The notes beneath the pieces were generated by a model. It did no database searches and had not been told where the DNA came from. It saw only the letters and a program-made list of their open reading frames with translations. 64,000 nt of DNA from Microvelia longipes (taxonomy: Eukaryota; Arthropoda; Insecta; Hemiptera; Veliidae): the NCBI GenBank assembly GCA_018340805.1, contig JACMZG010001913.1, positions 4,423,209 through 4,487,208 of the forward strand, read 5' to 3'. Positions 11,501 through 21,945 of the stretch are shown here, one piece after another (the first letter of the stretch is position 1; the number at the start of each line of letters is the position of its first letter). The position numbers and the translations under genes are program-made.

Positions 11501-12087
11501 GAGTTTTTATAGTCTATCTATTATTAGTAGACAATATTTAGGTTTTCATAGTCCATCTATTATTAGATAGACAATATTTAGAGTTTTCATAGTCCATCTA
11601 TTATTAGATAGACAATATTTAGAGTTTTTATAGTCTATCTATTATTAGATAGACAATATTTAGAGTTTTTCCCATCTATTATTAGATAGACATATTCAGG
11701 TTTTTATAGTCCCTCTATTATGAGATAGACAATATTTAGAGTTTTCGTAGCCCATTTATAAGTAAATGGACAAATAAAAACTAATCACTAAAATGTGTAA
11801 TGGAATACTAATATGATTCCATTTTAATCAACTTTTCTTTTATTTCAAATAAAACTGTATAAAAAATAATTTTCTTTTTCCCTTTTTAGATTGTTCAAGA
11901 AGCACTGGAGAAAGCACGCAAAGGAAGGACATGCATAGTAATTGCTCATCGCTTATCAACAGTGAAATCGGCCGATGTGATAGCAGTAATTTGTAAAGGC
12001 AGTGTCGTTGAATTTGGCACACATGAACAGCTTTTTAGTAACCAAAAACAGTACTACCACCTAGTAATGGCGCAGAAGTTTCATTGA
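8381..12087 (+). CDS. ABCB1: ABCB (P-glycoprotein/MDR-type) transporter, last four exons: C-terminal nucleotide-binding domain
   Basis: Joining exons 8381-8575, 9395-9604, 10272-10418 and 11890-12087 gives 249 residues in frame, with every junction in phase 0, ending at TGA 12085-12087. The order of motifs is that of the second nucleotide-binding domain of a full ABCB transporter: an A-loop-region [11 protein letters not shown], Walker [11 protein letters not shown]-loop IVSQEPVLF, signature LSGGQKQR, Walker [10 protein letters not shown] and H-loop IVIAHRLST. Family members are plasma-membrane ATP-driven exporters of lipophilic compounds. The C-terminal end HLVMAQKFH fits the family's usual length. 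All catalytic motifs are intact, so the gene is probably functional. Upstream membrane domains and the first ATPase domain are not seen, so the 5' part must lie beyond the left edge, with the dead LINE and minisatellite inside an intron. The exact paralogue within ABCB is uncertain. Confidence 0.9.
8727..9196. repeat. Decayed foldback element in ABCB intron
   Basis: The left end has GGCGAATTTCCTTTGG followed by a decayed version of the arm seen at 53791. The right end carries the inverted counterpart (AGCAAGAAATGG, then CACGCAT, then GAATTCACCTGGC). Both match the foldbacks at 53791-54381 and 55388-56103 with many substitutions, so this is an old copy of the same family. Confidence 0.6.
9395..9604 (+). 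CDS. ABCB1: ABCB exon with Q-loop
   Basis: This is a 210-nt, phase 0-0 exon. The acceptor is TTTGTTACAG and the donor is GTATGT. It encodes [20 protein letters not shown], the Q-loop [15 protein letters not shown] and the [16 protein letters not shown] helix, as in MDR proteins. Confidence 0.9.
9638..9711 (+). pseudogene. Partial tandem duplication of the 3' end of the ABCB Q-loop exon
   Basis: This 74-bp stretch repeats 9532-9605 (the [14 protein letters not shown] coding region through the exon end) with about three differences. It lacks an acceptor. Its donor position reads GTCCTG instead of GTATGT, so it should not be spliced as an exon. Confidence 0.85.
10272..10418 (+). CDS. ABCB1: ABCB exon with LSGGQ signature and Walker B
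   Basis: This is a 147-nt, phase 0-0 exon between acceptor TTGTTTTGTAG and donor GTTCGT. It encodes [12 protein letters not shown], the ABC signature LSGGQ, Walker B ILLLDE and the D-loop SSLD. Confidence 0.9.
10510..11760. repeat. 41-bp minisatellite in ABCB intron, split by an inserted element
   Basis: The unit is 41 bp: GATAGACAATATTTAGAG, then TTTTTATAGTCC and ATCTATTATTA. Units occur at about 10510-10642 and resume at 11166-11760, on either side of a 523-bp transposon. Several units have single-base losses. Confidence 0.9.
10643..11165 (+). mobile_element. 523-bp terminal-inverted-repeat element (family W), copy 1
   Basis: The ends are inverted repeats of about 28 bp, CAAGGATCTTGAATTAAGGG... 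and its complement ...CAAGATCCTTG. The interior has no coding potential. A second copy in the opposite orientation lies at 59052-59546. It sits inside a minisatellite array, so the target duplication cannot be resolved. The superfamily is not recognised. Confidence 0.8.
11890..12087 (+). CDS. ABCB1: ABCB terminal exon with H-loop and stop
   Basis: This is a 198-nt terminal exon after acceptor CCCTTTTTAG. It encodes [15 protein letters not shown], the switch histidine in IVIAHRLST, the GTHEQL block and a TGA stop at 12085. Confidence 0.9.
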   Translation: MVQEALEKARKGRTCIVIAHRLSTVKSADVIAVICKGSVVEFGTHEQLFSNQKQYYHLVMAQKFH

Positions 12088-12880
12088 TTATATATTAATT
12101 AGTAACACCATCATTACCATTAGCTGGATCGGAAAGTTCATAGATAACAGCTTATCAGAAGCTGTACCATTGTTTTGTAACGGCTCAAAGTTTTATTGAT
12201 AACATCTTATCAATAATTAGGTTTTCTATTTCCCTTTGTCATTACAGCTTAGAAGATTCGTGTTACCTGTTACTGCCTGGGACTTCTATGGTGTACAATG
12301 GATGCTTGGTTCTGTTATTTCATTTTAAGTTTGTTTCGATTCGACGAAACCAATTTTATAGTAAACTGCGATGTTAATATTATTTTAATTAAAAAAATAT
12401 ACATTTTTTTTATTAAATGTTTATATTTGATGCCCTTATTATTCTGCCACTAAAATTAAATTATAAAAAACACTTTCGTATAAAAAAAAATTACTGATGA
12501 CTCATTTTGTACTACTTCAAACCAAATTTTTCTGAAAATGTACCTTAAATTATGTAGAAAAAACATTGTCTGCCAATCCAGAGTGGAGCCCTTCAAATGA
12601 TTGCGCATGCTCAAAATTTTAGAAAATCGCAGAAATTCCAGTTTTCTGCGAGTCATGCAAACATGAAGAGACCATTTTTTAAAGCTGATAAATTTTCTAT
12701 AAAACGAGAGTTTAATCATCAAAATCGGACGACTACCACTAAAGTTATGGCTCTTTTTAAAAAAACAAAAAATGGTTAATTTATGCAAAGTCAGCAAATT
12801 TATTTGAATAAATATTGGCTTTTTGTAATTTTTTTTGCAATTTAAGAAATGTCATAACTTTAGAGAGGCGGGGCAATAAA
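12088..12880 (+). other. ABCB 3' flank, no further gene
   Basis: The first 300-350 bases after the stop are probably 3'UTR. No canonical AATAAA is obvious; an ATTAAA variant lies near 12411. From 12440 to 12880 I see AT-rich sequence with no recognisable gene. The 113-residue minus-strand open frame here resembles nothing known to me. Confidence 0.4.
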
Positions 12881-13030
12881 AATTCGCTTGATACATGACA
12901 AAATGACATGTACAAATAAACATAGAGATATATACTAGAGGGGGCATAGCCTATCTTAATACATTGAGAGGCCTGAAACATTTTTAGTGGGGCTTTCAGG
13001 GGCTCTGTGTAACCTCATTGAAACCTTCTC
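12880..13030 (+). repeat. Dispersed repeat X, copy 1
   Basis: The core contains AGATATATACTAGAGGGGGC, then CTATCTTAATACATTGAGAG and GCCTGAAAC, and ends GGGGCTCTGTGTAACC. It is shared with 41375-41475 (inverted) and 58674-58745 (direct). Confidence 0.75.
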
Positions 13031-13249
13031 CAAGAGGGAGTTAATATTATAATTAATCAATTGTTTTCGGCTTCCCGCAGATTGTTTGTGTTGTGATTTG
13101 TATTTTAAACATTCTACTACTGTTTTTTGTTCTGTTTATTTGATGAAAATGATAACCGAATGTGGTCAGGTTACTTTTTCGATGTTTCAAAATTCAACCA
13201 ATGGGCCCCTCTAGTAATATATCTCTATGCAAATAAATAATAACACAAC

Positions 13250-13430
13250 AGTTATCTCGTCTACACGGTGTGTTGAACACTGAGTTGAATCCTGACACCG
13301 ATTTTACTCCGTGTAGACGGGGGTTAAACCCAGTGTTGAACACCGATATTGACACCTATAATTTGTAGGTTGAATCCCGATAACGTTCCGTGTAGACACT
13401 TATGGGGGTTGAACCCGGTGTCTAAAGTAA
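13250..13430. repeat. Small repeat with duplicated CCGTGTAGAC and ACCCAGTGTTGAACACC words
   Basis: GTCTACACGG at the left is inverted by CCGTGTAGAC twice downstream. The words GTTGAACAC and ACCCGGTGTC recur in both orientations. It looks like a small MITE-type sequence of about 180 bp with no coding capacity. Confidence 0.4.
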
Positions 13431-13479
13431 GGTTATTTTAAAAATTATTATTGCTTTCAATTTCTTTGGTTATTTAATA

Positions 13480-14420
13480 AACATATAAAAACAAAAACAA
13501 GAACAAAGAAAAACAAGAACAAGAAAAAACAAAAGAACAGGATGAAACAGAAGAAATACTCATTGTCTATGCAGATGATAACAATATCATTTCAATAGAC
13601 AAAAACATAAATAAAGCCAAAATTTCAGCTCAAACATCTCTAAAACGTGTAGAAAGATGGATGGAACTAAATAATATGATCATGAACAGAGATAAAACTC
13701 AATATCTCACAATGAGCCTGAGAATACCAGAAAAACAAGACAGCCTTAATTTTCTTGGTCTAGTTATAGACCAAAAAATGATCTGGAAAGATAACATACA
13801 GAGTATAAATAAAAAAATAGCAAAATATATATATATTTTTTTATAAAAATAGTAAAGTACTTACCTAAAAAAACTCTTGTGTTAGTCTATAAATCACTTG
13901 TTGAAAGTCTACGACTAAGTTACTGCTTAATAATATGGGGACATACAAACCTTAGCAAACTCTTAATTAGCCAGAAAAAAATATTAAGACTTATAGCTGG
14001 AGTCGGCCATAGAAGAAAATGTAAACCACTCTTTAAGGATCTCAGCATAATGACCATAGTAAATTTGTATATATATGTAAGCCTGGTACATGTTAAAGCA
14101 AATCAAGCCATGTATGAAAAACCCCAACACGACCACCAAACCAGAAGTAAAAACCTCCTATCCATCCCAGAACACCGGCTGAATAAGGCCAGAGTTGGAG
14201 TCGGAGTTCTCGGAATCAAGCTGTATAATCACTTAGGCAAAAGCCTCAGAGAAAAGACAGAAAAACAATTCTCATGTCACATAAAAGAATTCTTGTTGGA
14301 GAACCCGTTCTACACCAAGCTAAAGTTGTTTAATTTGAAATTATTTTGACGTATCCTAATGCTAGTTTTGTAATCAGCCTAAATGGAATAAAGTATTTAT
14401 TTATTTATTTATTTATTTAC
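13480..14420 (+). pseudogene. 5'-truncated LINE reverse transcriptase 3' half with (TTTA)n tail
   Basis: The frame reads the catalytic ILIVYADDNNIIS near 13560, then the palm and thumb region FLGLVIDQKMIWKDNI. After a frame break near 13850 it continues with VYKSLVESLRLSYCLIIWG through KEFLLENPFYTKLKLF and a stop at 14349. The 3'UTR ends AATAAAGTATTTATTTATTT, a short-repeat LINE tail. It belongs to the same broad LINE group as the fragments at 16140, 36300, 42650, 44855 and 52550. It is 5'-truncated and frameshifted. Confidence 0.85.
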
Positions 14421-16135
14421 CTTTTCCTTATGATATTTAATCAAATATTGATTTAGTATTCTTCAGCTCAAATTTAAGTCGCAGTTCGCTGTGATAAACG
14501 CTGCTTATGATATTGGTTCTTCGCCTTCTCATAAGAGCAGTGTATTTTCCTGTTCTGTTGTTCCTTGCCGCATATCCCTCGTAGAATAAAAACACTAATT
14601 TGTAGGTTAAAGCCGTTATAATTATAAATAGCGGACACAAAATAAGGTAAGACTAATTCATGTTTTTAAAAATATTCAAAATACTAAGTAGAAACGAATA
14701 ACTGCAAATCATGTTGACTTTGAAGAATGGCCAACATACACAAATAAATATTCCCTAAGAAAATATCGATCTTTATTTAGATTTAAGTAATTGATTAGAA
14801 TTATTTTATTGATAAACATCTTTATCAGTTCTATTTTATATATGCTGTACAATTTTTACTGTTCAGTTTCGTTTGTATTTTTATAACAATTTTTTGTTTA
14901 TTTACTTGGTTTTATTTATTCATTATCATTCTACTTTACTAAAATGGGATTTACAAATGTCTGCCACTACTAATGAAGTAATTGTATATAATTATGTTTA
15001 AGAACAGGAACAATTCTACACCACACAAGACATCCCGAATTTTTGCTAACAATACTTTACGTGTAGATCTATTTAACCAAAGCTACTGCTTCGTTGAAGG
15101 AACAGCTCTTTTTTAATACTTTGCCTTTAGTACTATGAGTTGTGTAATAAATATTCTACGATACGCAGCATCCTCCCCTCAAAAGTCAATACTTTTGATA
15201 AAAAATCCTTATCAGCAACTTCAACGATTTTTTTTGAAATATTAATTTATTCCGAATAAACTGATATTTCTGAGTAAGTAGTTCATATTTTATTACATGA
15301 ATGTTCTATATTTAAATGTAAACTGCTTCGGGTTTCACGGTCCTTGTTATAAAGGTTAATATTCCGTCTTTAATAACTGAGTTCCAAGATTCAAAAATCA
15401 GTTCACTTGCTCTATTTAATGTTAGCGCCCTGTATCAGGTAAATGCTTGAAACTATAGCTTATCTTTTTATAAGATAGCTTTGTATAAGATTATTATAAG
15501 AAAGAGTTTGAACCTGCAGAAGGAGCGCACAATAGTTCTGAACAACCTTAATCACAGTAGAGGAAGGGTACAACAACTGTTACTATTATCAGTTCTCTTG
15601 GATCCAAATTACAAGGTACTAAACCAGTAGAAGGCGGTCATGACAGCTCTTATCATTTAGTATGTTCACACACACTTCTAGATCCTCGGATCGTATTGGA
15701 TACGATCTCTCAATACAGTAATATTAGCTGTATAAACCATGGCAAGGGGATCCGATCGCATACACTAGAATTAGGGAGATAGAATATAAATGGATTTCTT
15801 GATTCGCTGTATGTACGTTTAGAGCCGATCGTACTTAACGGATAACCTTCTCATCAAACTTTATTTCACTTCAATATTACTGTTTTTGATCAAATAACTT
15901 TTGGAATCTTTTTTTTTTAGTGTAACTTTATTATTAAGCAAAGAAATCACAATTTAATTAAATATATTTTTTGTTTTAAACTTCCTTATAACCAAAAGTG
16001 AACCTTCACTATAAAAGACGCCACGTTTTGGTGGGATCAGTTATCACGTAATCTCACTCGATCGACTAAACAAATTCGCTGTAAAAACCGTGAAGTTAGT
16101 TGACGTATAGTTGATCGTATGCAATACGATCCCCT
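14421..16135. other. AT-rich spacer with two GATCGTAT..ATACGATC palindromes
   Basis: No gene is recognised. Two near-identical 19-bp palindromes, GATCGTATTGGATACGATC at 15689 and GATCGTATGCAATACGATC at 16113, bracket about 420 bp. They could mark the ends of a small element, but I see no longer inverted repeat between them. Confidence 0.3.
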
Positions 16136-16139
16136 GTTG

Positions 16140-16930
16140 ATTTATTTATTTACAAAATCAGTGGTAACTAATAAAAAAATAGCATCACTTAGTCAAATAA
16201 AAAAGAAAAAATAATATTTACAACATAGAAAAATCACGAACACAATATAAAGCATTCTCTAACAAATAGTTTTTTACTTTGTTCTTAAACATTTTAGTGG
16301 AAAGATTAAGAGTCTCACTGTCAATTAAATTTAAAAGTTGGATGGCTTGATACTTGGCGGACTTAGTTGTCTTAGATAGGCGATGTGCTGGCAGATTTAT
16401 AACTTTAGGAGCTGAACGGGTGGTATAATTATGACTCTTTTCAACTAACTTTTGATAATGAGGATGCCATGATTCCAACAGATTCAAAATATAAATAGAA
16501 GGAAGAGTCAATATTTTGAGATTTTTAAATTGCTGACTGCATGGATCATTCCATTTCTTTCCTGAAATAATCCTAATGGCTTTTTTCTGCAAGAGGAAAA
16601 TGTGAAGACTGTTAGTAGCGCTGCCCCATTCAGTTATGCAATATGACAGCCTTGAGTAAAAATGAGCGTAATAAATTAGCTTTAAAATATTTTTATCAAA
16701 TGACCGAGCGAGTTTTCTTAGCAAAAACAGAGTAGAATACAGAGAATTAGCTAAATTTGTTACATGAGGAATCCATCCTAACTTGGAGTCAAGGGAAACT
16801 CCTAGAATTTTTAGAGTAGGACCACTAGTTTTTTCCTTCATTGTTAACAACAATTGCTAGTTCTTATTAATGTTAAGAGTAAGTTTATTAGCAACGAACC
16901 ACTCGTTAGATTTTTTAATTATTTAATAAT
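16140..16930 (-). pseudogene. LINE reverse transcriptase C-terminal fragment
   Basis: The longest frame (16853-16218) reads ILGVSLDSKLGWIPHVTNL, then YYAHFYSRLSYCITEWGSA, LQKKAIRIISGKKWNDPC and the tail KNYLLENALYCVRDFSML. A decayed WFVANKLTLNINKN block lies just upstream at about 16925-16870. The 3' end has TTTA repeats at 16140. It is 5'-truncated. Confidence 0.85.
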
Positions 16931-17590
16931 TCATTTTATTGAAAGTTAGAGATTTGATTAAAATTAAAAATAATTCTATTAAAAAATCTATTTATTTACA
17001 AGGTTCTGAAATAATTTTTTGATAGAAGCAACTCTTTTGTTAAAATTAAGTATGCCAATACTAGAGTAACTCGTAATGTAAGAGCAAACAATTATAAACG
17101 GCCTAAGATAAATAAAACTATACTTCAGAATTGCTTTCTGTACATTGCACCAAAGCTGTTTTAACAAAATACCTAGTTCAGTTTTTTTCAAAAGCTTCCA
17201 AAAAGTCAAAAAATAAAGCCATTGAAGAGTGGCTTCTGTCAAAGGAAGAATTAGTCCCTGGACTGTTGACTATAATTACATAAATATCTTTTAACAATTA
17301 TTATTATTTTTCTCATATCTATTTTTTTAATTTTTTTAAAAGAGGAGTAACTTTTGAGAATTTGAGGCATGCAGATAATAACCTAGCTGAATGGTGTTGT
17401 TAATTAGCAATGATAGAAAAATATTTATTACTGGACCAATTTTCTAAATAAGAAAATTATTCATTATATAAAAATCTTTTGATTTAGATGATTTTAAAGA
17501 TTTAATTACCTTCAAAATTTCTTTAGGATCAGTTTACATTTTTTTAAAAAACATATACAAATCATTCGATAAAAATTGAACTAATTCTGA
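16931..17590. other. AT-rich spacer, nothing recognised
   Basis: The 84-residue minus-strand frame at 16988-17242 has no recognisable similarity. Base composition is AT-rich, and no repeat structure is obvious. Confidence 0.3.
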
Positions 17591-17965
17591 TAATGAGATT
17601 AAACTTAGCACCTATGTTAGTCTTATACACGGCTACTTGTGTGCCAAATTTCAATTGGATTGCATCATTTTTCCCTGTTTTATGATTTTTTTAACATTAT
17701 TGAGGGTAATGACGATAAAAAAATATTTTCCAAATAGCACAACTACTGAGGTAGAATTATTTTTTATCAAAATTTCAACGCTCTAGCATAAATACACTGG
17801 GCGCTACAATGATAACAGATAGACACACACACATACAGACAGATAACTTTGTGAAAACCACTCAGGAGGCCTTAAAAACGCCTGAAACGGATCAATCTGG
17901 TGACATCCCGGTTTTGGATTCTCTTCAGACAAAATCTACAATACTTTTTTCTATAGTACTTTATC
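17590..17965 (-). mobile_element. Fragment of the 5S-bearing repeat family (upstream part)
   Basis: On the minus strand it reads AAAAAGTATTGTAGA, then AACCGGGATGTCACC, AAGGCCTCCTGAGTGG, AGTTATCTGTCTGTATG and AGTGTATTTATGCTAGAG. This is the same order as at 32030-32430. The 5S-like segment is not present in this copy. Confidence 0.7.
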
Positions 17966-20040
17966 AAATTTATATTATAGAAAAGCACAATTACTAGATG
18001 AAATATACAATATCTATGAATATATCATTTGATTTTTATGTAAATACTCAATGATTATACACATGAGTTAACTTTTAATAAATTGTTACTATAAATTTTA
18101 CTATTATTTTGTGGGAGGCGGATAAAGAAAATAAATGACAGTATGTTTTTGTTACACACACTTACCAAAAAATTCCACTCAAGATAAATATAAGCATACT
18201 GTTCTTTTTCACAAAAATCACACGACTTGACTTACTGCTCCTTAATTAAGATATTCACACTAGGCTTTGTTTGTATAGCATATTGTGACTCTTACTAGCA
18301 GCACTCAATTAAACTTCTAATTCTTTTTCGTGGTAGAACTTTCTATATAAGAGTTACAACATTCATTTTTGGACAAGATAGATTTTTCATCTCGCACTAC
18401 GAATTTCACAATTGGAAAACAATATAAATGTACCAATCAGGTATAACTCTTTTACAAGCTTCTTATATATATCCTATAAACCATTTTAAGCAAATTTTTC
18501 ACAATATCTCATATTTTTTGGTCTTTAAAATATAAGTTATTAACTATTTATTATGATTAGATGCGTAGACCTCCTAAGAGAAGGGGATTAAAATTTTACA
18601 ATTATAATTGCCCAAATTATAGGTAGTACTTACAAGTATTGTTTGCTTATGGAACAAAGTATTATCACTTGTATAACTTCAGTCGGAGTAAGTACTTCCA
18701 CACAACCTTAAGGCCATCTTGATCTCATGCCATATCTCAAGGCACAACGTCTTAGTTGAATAATGAAGAAGACACTAGAAGTGCCGATTTTGTTGAGCAG
18801 GGGGTTGCAGTGCTTTATAACCAAACGTCTTTAACACGGAATTTACCCATAGATGTTATATATTACTCATCCTTTTCTTATCTACTCATTTGATTCTAAA
18901 ACTAAATTGATAAATAAACAATCTTAATCAATTCCCAGCACTTCAATCTATAGCACCGTAGCCTATAATAAATAATTATTATGAATAATTTTGCTCATAA
19001 TTAAGACCTTTATGCGCGCTTACGTATGAAAGCCTTAATATCAGATACGGTTTATAAATTAACTCTTAAGCTTACTTTTGAGTCTTGAAAAATTAATTCT
19101 TAAATGATCATACCGTAGCATTATTTTAATATTCTTTGTTTTTCGCCTCTCACATGTTGTTATACTCTTATCTAGATTTTTATTTAATTGTCTTAATTAC
19201 GTAATACTATTCTCAATTCATATACCCATATCAATACTTCTTTTAATTAAATAAAGTTTTGACCTAACTTGATCTTTAATATTAATGCTATTAAACTGGA
19301 TTTCTTTATTTTCAAGTGGTATACTAGGCCAATCTCATGTAATTGACAAGAAGTTGTTTGGCATAACTAACTATCACACAATACAGGTTTGGTCTAATTA
19401 TAAATATGGAGCTAGGACATGCGCCTTTATTATCTTTATAACTTTTAATTTGAACTTTAAACCACCTAAATTGTAGTAAAAATTTATGATTATTTTAAAA
19501 AAAATAAATAAAACAACCATATTATAACAAGTTATCTTATAAATTTAGATTAAAAACATATACTATTAGATATATATAATAAAAAAGCTTTATTATTTAC
19601 AAAACAAAAATTATAAAAACCAATATAAATAAAAAAAAAAAAACATATCCTTCTCAAAATCAATTTTTTTATTCCCTTTTGTACTTAATTAGCTCATTTT
19701 ATGTCCACTCGTGTTCCTGTGTCATGTTATATAATTATGGTACTCGATATGAGACAAGGTACTTATTATATATGTATTTATTCATTTATATCAACGTTCT
19801 TTGTTTATAGCTTATTGCATCATCTTCCTCTATTATATATAATTTTTCTAATACTCATTAAGACACTTTCCCTCTTGCAACATGCTTTTTGCTCATTATA
19901 TCAATAATTTAATATTATATAAGACATAATCGATAAAAAAATAAATAAAAAAATATAAATAAAAAATATTAATAAATATGAGCAACTATATACAGCTAGA
20001 TATATAGAGAGAAGAAACAGGTACCTAAATTTATATTACA
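17966..20040. other. AT-rich spacer upstream of sarcoglycan, nothing recognised
   Basis: About 2 kb with no gene, no convincing promoter and no long repeat. Short open frames here lack any recognisable motif. Confidence 0.35.
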
Positions 20041-20092
20041 AGTGTCAGATATAGGGAGTTTCCACTACTTGTTTATATATTACTATAAGTAT
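20035..20092 (-). mobile_element. Terminal fragment of inverted-repeat element Y
   Basis: ACAAGTGTCAGATATAGGGA, then GTTTCC and CTTGTTTATATATTACT match the terminus of the 840-bp element seen at 26446 and 30335. Only about 55 bp remain. Confidence 0.6.
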
Positions 20093-20145
20093 AAAGATAA
20101 ATAAAACAAACCAGTAAGGAAACATCCCTATAAATCTAACAAAGT

Positions 20146-20552
<407 letters not shown>

Positions 20553-20848
20553 GTATATAATTTCTCTCTATTTTTAGCTTATTTCCTTGTTTTGTTTACT
20601 TTTTTATTGTTACCTTTAAAATGTTTTTTTTGGGTAAGAAATTTGTATGAGACATAAGGTCTTTTACAATTATGTATAAATTAAATAAATAAAAAAGTAG
20701 TTGTAAAATTGTAATTTTTATTTTTATATTGTTAAACTCTGATGATGATAATTTTTAGTCGTAAGCTTAGTTAATTTTATATATATTAAAAAGTAAAGGA
20801 CTTTTGTGTAATTAATCTGTTTTTATTACTAATTCTTACTTTTTTTCA
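20553..20848. other. AT-rich sequence before the sarcoglycan start exon
   Basis: A pyrimidine-rich acceptor-like TACTTTTTTTCAG ends at 20849, 50 bp before the ATG. The 5'UTR may therefore begin on an upstream exon that I cannot identify. Confidence 0.35.
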
Positions 20849-20898
20849 GAAGATAAAAAATGTACACTCTGAATTAGTGTGCTAATTAGCATTGCAAA

Positions 20899-21034
20899 AT
20901 GATGACTTACTTATTAGCCTCATGGATAATAGGTGGTCTGATTGGAACCAGTGTTGCTGCTACGACATCTGCCGTTACCACTAAAGTGCACATCATTGAA
21001 ATTAACCCCAATGCTTTTAATTGGTCAATAGCTG
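20899..21034 (+). CDS. SGCE: Sarcoglycan exon 1 (signal peptide)
   Basis: The start is ATG ATG at 20899. A hydrophobic stretch YLLASWIIGGLIGTSVAA forms the signal peptide, followed by VHIIEINPNAFNWSIA. The donor is GTAAGA, and the exon ends in phase 1. Confidence 0.8.
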
Positions 21035-21889
21035 GTAAGAAAATTATATCTTTGAATGTTTTTTTGAAAACTAGACTTAAATTCTATATAGTTATGTATG
21101 ATTAAAATTTATGAATACTTCAGGTATTTAATAATGTGATAATTATTAAATAAATTAATATTATTATAGTACTGCATTCTTTGTAAATTTTAATGACATA
21201 TATTATAAAAAATACCAATCTAAGAAAAGTACTCTTTTATAATGGCAAATATACTTAAATTGATGAGAATAAAAAGAAATATTAAATGATTAATAAATGC
21301 TTTATTGTTGAGACAATTTTTTTTGGTAACATTTTTCTTGCGGAAATGTTTCCAAAACAGGGAGAGGAATGCATTTACGCACGGAGACAGCGGTCTGTCA
21401 ACAGTGTTGGACTCAGGGTCTGCTTCATACCAACTTAAACTCACTCCGCAAAACCCCTTGAACCTAGCCTGGAACCTTTATTCACATTACTTCAGGCTAG
21501 GTCTTATCTTGAGCTATCCGGCTCCCTCCCATCTTACCTCGCAATTGTTGAGACCATGGAAGTATACAATAAGTCAGGATAGTTAACAAAACAATTAACA
21601 AACAAAATTATGCAAATAAATTAAAATATTGACTTTCACTATAACATGGATTTTCTGTAAGGAATTCTTTGAGTTCTAAGACCCATCTTAGATATTTTAT
21701 ACTTTGTACTGGGCTGGAGATATTTAAATATAAGTTAGTTTCAACCCTTTTAGCGGATTTTCTTTAAAAAAAATTTACTAATGAGATGGCTTGTATATGG
21801 TTTGCAAAACTTTATACTCTCTTACTCTCTCTCTCTCTTTCTCACACACACATTATATAAATATATTAATTATATATATATATATATAT

Positions 21890-21945
<56 letters not shown>
